Shown piece after piece: positions 58,326 through 64,000 of a DNA stretch of 64,000 bases. The notes beneath the pieces are model-generated. The model made no database searches. It was not told the DNA's origin and saw nothing but the letters and a program-made list of their open reading frames with translations. The position numbers and the translations under genes were made by a program. Source of the DNA: JACVRU01 sp040902725 (GTDB lineage Bacteria > Actinomycetota > Thermoleophilia > Gaiellales > Gaiellaceae); NCBI GenBank assembly GCA_040902725.1, contig JBBDWU010000047.1:4795-68794 (forward strand), given 5' to 3'. Within the stretch, counting starts at the first letter, position 1. Each line of letters begins with the position of its first letter.

Positions 58326-59979
58326 TCCGGCGCTGCCGGAGCGACTGGCTTCCCTCGTAGATCTCAGCGATTTCGTCGCCCGTCAAGCCCGCGACGTCGC
58401 GGAGCAAGACTTCGTCCACGCGTTTGACGACCGTGACCCAGACGCCATTCCTGAGTTGCCTGTCTAGGCATGCGCGCTCACCCTTCAGCTTTTCCCAGAC
58501 TAGGGCGAGAGCACTCTGGGATGGAACCGGGAGGGTCGCCGCTTCGCGCGGTTCCATCTTGAGGATGCCACCGCCGTATGAACGTCCATGGAGCTCCGCT
58601 CCGAGCATGGTGACCGAGTTGAGCGCCAGCAGTGGAAGTGCCGTCTTCGCCAGCCTTCTGTGAGATGCCTGCAAGCGTACGCCGTGCATGGAGTTCACGA
58701 ACGAGACTCTTGCTCCATTGGCGACGAGACGCGGGTATCGATGACTCATGTAGGTGAAGAACAGATCTGGCGGTGAGACGACTGGGGGTCGAAACCAGTG
58801 GGTGCGGACCTTGCACTTGTAGGCATTTGGCACGCCCAGCTCGACACCCTCAGCGAGATACCTCCTGAGTCCGACACTCGAATCGTCGGGTTCCGGGTAC
58901 AGGAGCCAGACGCGCTCGCCAGCCTCGCGGAGCGCCTCCCATCCCGCAAGAGAGAAGTTGAGGCCCTTCAGATGCCGGGTTCCGGGCGGACAGATCCTCC
59001 GAAGTTGATCCTCGCGCAGGCCGTAGGTTAGCCGCGTACCTTCGCTGAGAGCGAAGAAGCCATTCGAGCCGGTCACAGTGCCAAGCTCAGGAGCGCCATA
59101 TGACTTCAGTGGCTCGAAGTGTTCCTCGACGACCCGTTTGAACAGCTGACGCTGTCGCAAGGGAAGCAGCAGGTCTGTCCACTTGCCTTCGGCGGAGGGC
59201 GTGACGTTGAAGTGGTCGAACACTCCGAGGTTCGTGAGGTCGTCGGCATCCTCCACTTCGAACAGGGAGAACGCCTCGCACCCCCCCGAACCCTTCGCCA
59301 CGACGAGAACGACCTTCTCGAGCGCATCTTCGAACTGGAGCCGCTCGAAAATCACGAGGTTGACCGCTGCGAAACGTCGGCGGAGCCAGCGCCTGACAGG
59401 CTCCGCATAGTGAACCGTAAGCAGCTCGGCAGGGAGAACCATCGCCAGTCGGCCATCAGGCTTCAGGAACCCGCAGGCGTGAACAAGCAGTGCCGCCCAC
59501 GAGCTTGCGAGTCCTGAGAGCCTGACGCCCTGGGCGAGCGCGGCTTGCGCCGACCGCTTGCGCGCTTCGCCCGCGTGCTCCTGATATCGGACGAATGGCG
59601 GGTTCCCGATTACGGCGTCAACGTCGGGCAGGAGGCATCCGAGTTGGTCCGGGGTCGCGAGGTTGAAGAAGTCGTCACGGATCAGGTGAGCGTCGAGCCC
59701 TTCGCTCTCCAGTAAGGCGGTCGCTGTATCGAGAGTCGGGCCGTGAAGGTCAACGCCGAAGACCTGCTCGTCCAGCCTGCTTATGCCGCAGCCCAGGTCC
59801 CTCAGCTGACGGGCCGAAGCTCGAAGGAACACGCCATCACCACAGCTCGGGTCAAGAATGCGAGCGCTTGGGTCGTCGCCGACCGCCCATGTCGCCAGGA
59901 AGTCGGCGATCGCGGGGGGAGTGAAGAACGCACCTCGCGCCTTGCGCGAGGATGGGTTGTCCAGCGCCTGAACGTGCAC
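58303..59979 (-). CDS. N6-adenine DNA methyltransferase of a type II restriction-modification system
   Basis: 558 aa. It protects host DNA by methylating adenine. Motif X/I: RKARGAFFTPPAIADFLATWA and ILDPSCGDGVFLRAS with the SAM pocket. Motif IV: DAVIGNPPFVRYQ (NPPF, gamma-type adenine methylase). LLVHACGFLKPDGRLAMVLPAELL follows. The C-terminal half (about 300-540) is a target-recognition region. The endonuclease gene overlaps by 23 nt downstream, so both are translated from one message. The size and motif order fit Eco57I-like or XamI-type methylases. Confidence 0.88.
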   Translation of the reverse strand: MHVQALDNPSSRKARGAFFTPPAIADFLATWAVGDDPSARILDPSCGDGVFLRASARQLRDLGCGISRLDEQVFGVDLHGPTLDTATALLESEGLDAHLIRDDFFNLATPDQLGCLLPDVDAVIGNPPFVRYQEHAGEARKRSAQAALAQGVRLSGLASSWAALLVHACGFLKPDGRLAMVLPAELLTVHYAEPVRRWLRRRFAAVNLVIFERLQFEDALEKVVLVVAKGSGGCEAFSLFEVEDADDLTNLGVFDHFNVTPSAEGKWTDLLLPLRQRQLFKRVVEEHFEPLKSYGAPELGTVTGSNGFFALSEGTRLTYGLREDQLRRICPPGTRHLKGLNFSLAGWEALREAGERVWLLYPEPDDSSVGLRRYLAEGVELGVPNAYKCKVRTHWFRPPVVSPPDLFFTYMSHRYPRLVANGARVSFVNSMHGVRLQASHRRLAKTALPLLALNSVTMLGAELHGRSYGGGILKMEPREAATLPVPSQSALALVWEKLKGERACLDRQLRNGVWVTVVKRVDEVLLRDVAGLTGDEIAEIYEGSQSLRQRRIGHGRDS

Positions 59980-60051
59980 ATCGGAAGCCTAGGTTCCGCG
60001 GCGGTCATCACCATCGCCAGCGGCTGAGCGGAGCGGACGCGTCGGAGCAAA

Positions 60052-60088
60052 GGAGGTGGGCGCGCCGCGAGCGACGCGCCCACCCTCC
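60052..60088 (-). terminator. long hairpin downstream of the membrane protein gene
   Basis: GTGGGCGCG (60056-60064) pairs with CGCGCCCAC (60075-60083), extended by GGAG/CTCC with one bulged base. On the minus strand it lies right after the stop at 60090 and is followed by CCTTTGC, so it may end that transcript. Confidence 0.55.
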
Positions 60089-60089
60089 G

Positions 60090-60773
60090 TCACATCGTGC
60101 TGGAGCGCATCCCCATCGAGTAGACCAGGCTCGTGATCCCGACCCACGCGAGGAAGACGAAGAACGCGATCGACCCGAGCACCTGCGAGAACGAGGAGTC
60201 CAGCTCGGCGAACAGCGTGATCACGGAGCTCGCGACCAGCAGCGCCATCGTCGCGGTTCCGAGCCAGCCCACCCAATCGGCCAGCAGCCCGGTCCGCATC
60301 ACCCCGAGCGTGACCGCCCACGCGAACGCCGCGGCGATGAAGCCCGACATCACGAACGCATTCCCGCCGAGGTCGTAGAGCGAGCTGGAGACTCCGGCTT
60401 CGGTCGGCCGCGCCAGCGCGACCCAGGCCGCCTCTCCCGCGAGATAGATGGCGGCGGACGCGGCCGCGGTCACGACGATGATCGCCGGGACCCGCCCCGC
60501 CGGGTCACCCTCGGCGCGGCGGACCGCGCTCGCGATCGTCCCGCCGAACCAGAGGTAGAAGACCGCCGCCAGGCCGAACAGCAGCGCCTGCCATTGCATC
60601 GCCGAGTCGTTGTCGGCGAAGTACTGCACGATCTCGTCGCCGGTCGCATCGGCGTCCGGCTGGCCGAGGACGATGAAGCCGAGGGCTGCGAGCACGGCGA
60701 AGATCACGCCCGACCAGGCCGCCACCTTGTCGCCCCAGCTCCCCGCGCCCCAGCGGTTCATACGCGTTTCCAT
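60090..60773 (-). CDS. multi-pass membrane protein, function unknown
   Basis: 227 aa with about 6 transmembrane segments (for example VAAWSGVIFAVLAALGFIVL, ALLFGLAAVFYLWFGGTIA, GFIAAAFAWAVTLGVM and FFVFLAWVGITSLVY). A short acidic extracytoplasmic segment (GQPDADATGDEIVQYFADND) follows the first helix. It resembles DUF4386-like proteins in shape, but I would not name a family. The start is ATG 60773 (or the nearby ATG 60761). Confidence 0.65.
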   Translation of the reverse strand: METRMNRWGAGSWGDKVAAWSGVIFAVLAALGFIVLGQPDADATGDEIVQYFADNDSAMQWQALLFGLAAVFYLWFGGTIASAVRRAEGDPAGRVPAIIVVTAAASAAIYLAGEAAWVALARPTEAGVSSSLYDLGGNAFVMSGFIAAAFAWAVTLGVMRTGLLADWVGWLGTATMALLVASSVITLFAELDSSFSQVLGSIAFFVFLAWVGITSLVYSMGMRSSTM

Positions 60774-60824
60774 GGAACCTCCTTGTGAAGGATTTGCGCG
60801 CGTGCCGATCCTAAGCCTTTAGGT

Positions 60825-61694
60825 TCAGGCGTACTGCTGAACCTGTAGCCACGCGACGGCGAGGCTCGCGACGCCCACGACCAGCACTCCCGCGAGCCCG
60901 ATCAGACCGGGCCGGCCGTAGGCGGCGTGCTGGCGGCCGAAGTGGGTGAGGGCCAGCATTGCGACGGCGCCGCCGACGAGGCCGCCGATGTGGCCGCCGA
61001 TGGAGATGCCCGGAATCAGGAACGAGAGCAGCAGGTTGAGGACGATCACCGTGAACGCGGGCCCCTGCGTGATCCCCGCCTGCCGCTCGAGCACGAAGGC
61101 GGCGCCGAAGAGCCCGAAGACGGCGCCGGAGGCTCCGACGGTCGGCGTCTGCGGCGCGAAGAGCAGCGCGCCCGCGGAGCCGGCCAGGAGCGACACGGCG
61201 TAGACGGCGACGAAGCGTCCACGGCCGAGGCCCTGCTCGAGCGGCGCGCCGAACCACCAGAGCAGCAGCATGTTCATCCCCAGGTGGAAGAGACCCGCGT
61301 GGATGAAGCCGGCGGTGACGATGCGCCACCACTCGCCGGCGGCGAGCCCGACGAACTGGTTGCCGACGATCAGCGCTCCCTCCTGGAACACCTGGCCGCC
61401 CGCCTGGCCGACCGGCGCACCGCTTGCGAGCGCCAGCAGGAAGACGCCGACATTGAGCCCGATCAGTGTCTTGGTGACGATCGCGCCGGTCCCTTCGGCG
61501 GTCGCGCGGCGGACGCCGGTCGTCACCTTCTTGACGCCCTGCGGCTTTCCGGAGTGGTCCGGGCAGCGCAGGCCGACGGGGGCGACGGTCATGCAGTCGG
61601 CGCAGATCGGGCGCTCGCACTCGGAGCAGGAGAGGCCCGTTTCGCGGTCCGGATGGCGGTAGCAGTACCGGACTTCGGCCGCCTCGGAGCTCAC
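60825..61694 (-). CDS. rhomboid-family intramembrane serine protease with N-terminal zinc finger
   Basis: 289 aa. The N-terminus is a cysteine/histidine B-box-like zinc finger (CYRHPDRETGLSCSECERPICADC, then CPDH). Six transmembrane helices follow. The catalytic pair is visible: GASGAVFGLFGAAFVL with Ser (about 190) and SIGGHIGGLVGGAVAML with His (about 242). NMLLLWWFGAPLEQGLG matches the HLGMNM..LW..G..LE motif. It cleaves transmembrane substrates within the membrane. The zinc-finger rhomboid form is common in actinobacteria. Confidence 0.92.
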   Translation of the reverse strand: MSSEAAEVRYCYRHPDRETGLSCSECERPICADCMTVAPVGLRCPDHSGKPQGVKKVTTGVRRATAEGTGAIVTKTLIGLNVGVFLLALASGAPVGQAGGQVFQEGALIVGNQFVGLAAGEWWRIVTAGFIHAGLFHLGMNMLLLWWFGAPLEQGLGRGRFVAVYAVSLLAGSAGALLFAPQTPTVGASGAVFGLFGAAFVLERQAGITQGPAFTVIVLNLLLSFLIPGISIGGHIGGLVGGAVAMLALTHFGRQHAAYGRPGLIGLAGVLVVGVASLAVAWLQVQQYA

Positions 61695-61699
61695 CGAAG

Positions 61700-61705
61700 T
61701 AGCGT
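61700..61705 (+). promoter_or_regulatory. -10-like hexamer TAGCGT of the ComB-like gene
   Basis: TAGCGT ends 6 nt before the GTG start, in line with leaderless transcription. Confidence 0.35.
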
Positions 61706-61711
61706 ACCGCC

Positions 61712-62392
61712 GTGCGTGTAGACGTCGCCTTCACGCCCGGGGAGGGCGTCTCCGCGCCACTCGCGATCGTCGTCGACGTGCTCCGGGCGACGTCCACGAT
61801 CGCCCAGGCGCTCGCAGCAGGGTACGAGCGCGTCCTGTGCGCGAGCGAGATCGACGAGGCGCTTGCGCTCCGCGAGTCGACGTCCGGCTCGCTGCTCGGG
61901 GGCGAGCGCGAGGCGCAGCAGATCGAGGGCTTCGACGTCGGCGCCTCGCCGCGCGAGTTCCTCGAGCCGCGGGCCGAGACGCTGATTCTCTCGACGACGA
62001 ACGGGACGCGCGCGATCTTGAGCGCGGCCGGGAGCGCGGAGGAGGTCGTGCTCGGCAGCCTGCTCAACCTGGCGGCCGTCGCCGCCTACGCGGCCGGGCG
62101 CGGGGTGGACGTGGCGCTCGTCTGCGCCGGTTTCAAGGGCGGCTTCGCCATTGACGACGCGTACTGCGCCGGGCGGATCGTCCAGCTGCTCGAGGGCGAG
62201 CGGAGCGACGCCGCGATCGCGGCCGAGCTCGTGGCCCAGGCCTTCCCGAGCTCGCTCGACGGGCTCAACGCGCGCACCTACGGGCCGCCGGGTCTCGAGG
62301 AGGACATCGCCTTCTGCGCCCGCGAGAGCGTGCTCGACGTCGTGCCGCGGTTCGCCCGGATGGTGGGTGGGGCGGCAGAGATAGTGGGCTAG
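61712..62392 (+). CDS. 2-phosphosulfolactate phosphatase (ComB) family protein
   Basis: 226 aa, GTG start. ComB-type Mg-dependent phosphatase: VVDVLRATSTIAQALAAGYERV, LLGGEREAQQIEGFDVGASPREF, ILSTTNGTRAI and CAGFKGGFAIDDAYCAGRIV match the family throughout. In methanogens it acts in coenzyme M synthesis. Bacterial members are widespread, and their substrate (sulfolactate phosphate or another phosphate ester) is not evident here. No other sulfolactate or CoM gene lies nearby. Confidence 0.87.
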   Translation: MRVDVAFTPGEGVSAPLAIVVDVLRATSTIAQALAAGYERVLCASEIDEALALRESTSGSLLGGEREAQQIEGFDVGASPREFLEPRAETLILSTTNGTRAILSAAGSAEEVVLGSLLNLAAVAAYAAGRGVDVALVCAGFKGGFAIDDAYCAGRIVQLLEGERSDAAIAAELVAQAFPSSLDGLNARTYGPPGLEEDIAFCARESVLDVVPRFARMVGGAAEIVG

Positions 62393-62400
62393 TTCACCGG

Positions 62401-62430
62401 TTGACAGGGGAACGGGTGTTCGTGTAGAAC
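62401..62430 (+). promoter_or_regulatory. imuB promoter (TTGACA -35, TAGAAC -10)
   Basis: TTGACA at 62401-62406 is a consensus -35, and TAGAAC at 62425-62430 a plausible -10 (18-bp spacer). The -10 overlaps the LexA box. Confidence 0.55.
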
Positions 62431-62438
62431 ATACGTTC
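62427..62438. promoter_or_regulatory. LexA (SOS) box GAACATACGTTC
   Basis: GAACATACGTTC matches the Gram-positive/actinobacterial SOS-box core GAAC....GTTC and, with one extra base on each side, gives AGAAC/GTTCT. It lies 2 nt before the imuB ATG and on the promoter, so LexA should repress the imuB operon. Confidence 0.8.
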
Positions 62439-62440
62439 TC

Positions 62441-63625
62441 ATGATCGCCTGCATCGTCATCCCGGGATTCGAGTTGAGGGCGGCGTTGCGGACGCGCCCG
62501 GGGCTCGCGCTGCAGCCCGCGGCGCTCGGCCCGCAGGCCGGCAGCGAGGCTGTGCTCGGCCCCGTGACCGCGGCCGCTGAGGCCGCGGGGGTCAAGCCGG
62601 GGATGCGGCTGGGGGAGGCGCTCGCCACCTGTCCTTCGCTCGTCCTTGTCGAGGCCGACCCGGCGGCGGCCGAGCAGGCGTGGGAGGAAGTGTTGCGGCG
62701 GCTCGAGGACACGGGCATCTCCGTCGACCCGGCCGAGCCCGGCTGCGTCTTCTTCGAGACGCGCGGCGTCGAGCGGCTCTATGGCGGGCTCGTCGGGGCG
62801 CTCGAGCGCGCGCTGGCGGCCGTCGGCTCGACCTGGGACCCGCGCGCCGGCGCCGCCGAGCGCAGGTTCACCGCGCTCGCGGCCGCCAACTTCGCCCGGC
62901 CGGGACAGGCGCTCGTCGTCTCGGACGACGCCGCCCGCGAGTTCCTCGCTCCGCTGCCGCTCGACCTTCTGCCGCTGGGCCAGAACGAGCAGCAGGAGCT
63001 GCGCGAGCTCGGCGTCCGCCGGCTCGGCGAGCTTGCCCGGCTGCCGGCCCCCGCGGTCGCCGAGCGGCTCGGGCGGGACGGCAGGCACGCCTGGCAGCTC
63101 GCCCGGGGCGGCAGGCGCGCCCGGGTCCGCGGCCGCCGGCCGCCCGCAGAGATCGTCGAGACGCTGACCTTCCCCGAGGCGGTCGGGAACGAGCTGACGC
63201 TGCGGCGCGCCCTCGCAACGCTCGTCGATCGCGCCCTCGCGCATCCCGAGCGGCAGGATCGCTTCGTCCGCAAGGCGGCACTCTCAGCGCGCGTCGTCGG
63301 CGGCGCCTCCTGGCGGCGCACGCTCACGTTCCGCGAGCCGGCGGCCGACCGGGGCCGGATCAGGATCGCCCTCGGCCCGAAGCTGGCCGAGGTGCCGGCG
63401 CCCGTCGAGGAGCTGCGGCTGGAGCTCGTCGAGCTGACCGAGGAGACCGGCCGTCAGCTTGCGCTCGTCGAGCCGAGCGGCGCCGAGACGCGCGCCAGGC
63501 TCAAGGAGGGCCTGCGCCAGGTGCGGGCGTCCACCGGCGGAGGGTCGGTCTGCACCGTCGTGGAGGTGGCTCCGTGGTCGCGCATTCCCGAAGCGCGGGC
63601 GCTGTTCGTGCCGCGGGACGAGTAA
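62441..63625 (+). CDS. imuB: ImuB-like Y-family polymerase homologue of the mutasome
   Basis: 394 aa. It is a Y-family polymerase fold without normal catalytic residues: the first strand reads ACIVIPGFELRAAL instead of DxDxFYASVE, and the second acidic pair region reads CVFFETRGVERLYGG. Thus it probably does not copy DNA but acts as the adapter that brings DnaE2 to the beta clamp. The helix-hairpin-helix region is LRELGVRRLGELARLPAPAVAERLG. The SOS box at the promoter and a dnaE2 start downstream support damage-induced mutagenesis. An imuA gene is not seen in the window. Confidence 0.87.
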   Translation: MIACIVIPGFELRAALRTRPGLALQPAALGPQAGSEAVLGPVTAAAEAAGVKPGMRLGEALATCPSLVLVEADPAAAEQAWEEVLRRLEDTGISVDPAEPGCVFFETRGVERLYGGLVGALERALAAVGSTWDPRAGAAERRFTALAAANFARPGQALVVSDDAAREFLAPLPLDLLPLGQNEQQELRELGVRRLGELARLPAPAVAERLGRDGRHAWQLARGGRRARVRGRRPPAEIVETLTFPEAVGNELTLRRALATLVDRALAHPERQDRFVRKAALSARVVGGASWRRTLTFREPAADRGRIRIALGPKLAEVPAPVEELRLELVELTEETGRQLALVEPSGAETRARLKEGLRQVRASTGGGSVCTVVEVAPWSRIPEARALFVPRDE

Positions 63626-63852
63626 ACGAGCCGCGCCCGGCGCTCGTCGAGGCGCACGCCGACGGCTCGCCGAAGCGCGTCAACCGCGAGGACGTGGCTG
63701 TCCTGCGCGAGGAATGGCGGGTCGTCGACCGCTGGTGGACCGAGGAGCCGCTCACGCGCCGCTACTTCGACGTCGTCCTCGAATCGGGCCGGCACGCCGT
63801 GGTGTTCCGCGACGAGGAACGCGGCTCGTGGTTCACGCAGCGCGGTGCGTGA
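63574..63852 (+). CDS. DUF6504-like small protein between imuB and dnaE2
   Basis: 92 aa if GTG 63574, inside imuB, is used; the well-conserved part begins at about residue 22. EDVAVLREEWRVVDRWWTEEP and RRYFDVVLESGRHAVVF show paired Trp/Arg strands typical of the small proteins that accompany imuB-dnaE2 in actinobacteria. The function is unknown; position suggests a mutasome or SOS accessory. No ATG/GTG exists between 63574 and the conserved part except a late GTG near 63694. Confidence 0.6.
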   Translation: MVAHSRSAGAVRAAGRVNEPRPALVEAHADGSPKRVNREDVAVLREEWRVVDRWWTEEPLTRRYFDVVLESGRHAVVFRDEERGSWFTQRGA

Positions 63853-63858
63853 GCCTTC

Positions 63859-64000
63859 ATGGCGTACGTCGAGCTCCATTGCCATTCCGCCTATTCGTTC
63901 CTCGACGGGGCGTCCGTGCCGGAGGAGCTCGCCGTCCGCGCCGCCGAGCTCGGCTACGAGGCGCTCGCGCTCACCGACCACGACGGCGTCTACGGCTCGC
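63859..64000 (+). CDS. dnaE2: error-prone DNA polymerase III alpha subunit DnaE2, N-terminus (truncated by window end)
   Basis: Only the first 47 residues are in the window: VELHCHSAYSFLDGAS and LALTDHDGVYGS, the metal-binding PHP domain of DnaE-type polymerases (HCHSAYS and TDHD motifs). Its position after imuB and the small DUF6504 gene identifies it as DnaE2 rather than the main replicative DnaE. It carries out damage-induced mutagenic synthesis. The gene continues beyond position 64000. Confidence 0.85.
   Translation, partial: MAYVELHCHSAYSFLDGASVPEELAVRAAELGYEALALTDHDGVYGS

Noticed and set aside
60811..62067. 418-aa minus-strand frame over the rhomboid and ComB-like genes
   Set aside because: It is an Arg/Pro-rich low-complexity translation; both overlapped genes are strongly supported.

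Overview
The window is about 64 kb of very GC-rich (roughly 70 %), densely packed bacterial DNA. Gene order and protein types point to an actinobacterium: recN followed by SteA-like and SteB/MctB-like genes and pyrG, a SigB/SigF-type sigma factor with a small HATPase partner, an imuB/DUF6504/dnaE2 mutasome, and an MprAB/PepD-like stress locus. Divergent, compact proteins and several fusions suggest a deep branch such as Thermoleophilia (Gaiellales/Solirubrobacterales). That placement is inferred from gene content, not from a marker phylogeny.

Layout. 1-4.4 kb: a gene tail, a membrane protein, an RlpA-like protein, a possible structured RNA, mnmA with an extra N-terminal domain, a DUF948-like protein, and a degenerate anti-sigma factor with its sigma factor. 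4.4-18.2 kb: a long housekeeping series with mostly overlapping stop/start codons: alaS, ruvX, mltG, aroE, aroC, an aroK-aroB fusion, aroQ, pepP, efp, a biotin carrier fused to a degenerate transcarboxylase domain, accC, an Asp23 protein, nusB, an XseB-like protein and ispA. 18.2-26.8 kb: an accessory block (HNH protein, TerC, two tandem-Usp proteins, a P-type ATPase, an integrase remnant, a Doc-type toxin-antitoxin pair). A 24-bp near-identical direct repeat flanks most of it, and it separates ispA from tlyA. 26.8-35.3 kb: tlyA, nadK, recN, steA-like, SRPBCC, steB-like, a GT2/MraY-like fusion, pyrG.

35.3-36.4 kb: an IS481-type insertion sequence, placed exactly in a CTAG shared as stop codon by convergent pyrG and a PAS gene. 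36.4-48.9 kb: M20 peptidase, DUF3866, ald, deoB, a methyltransferase, a pyrimidine-nucleoside phosphorylase, mutM, a secreted protein, glutaredoxin, recO, a palindromic repeat, an esterase and glyS. 48.9-57.2 kb: an OmpR-type two-component system with an HtrA protease, then the PPDK regulator, a small membrane protein, FIST, GNAT and ppdK. 57.2-60 kb: a type II restriction-modification module. 60-64 kb: membrane protein, rhomboid protease, ComB-like phosphatase, then a LexA-controlled imuB, DUF6504 and the start of dnaE2.

Recurring themes. Many starts carry a TANNNT hexamer ending exactly 6 nt before the start codon, which implies widespread leaderless transcription. Convergent genes repeatedly share one CTAG as both stop codons. 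The most unusual gene is the BCCP fusion whose carboxyltransferase-like half has lost most of its predicted metal ligands.
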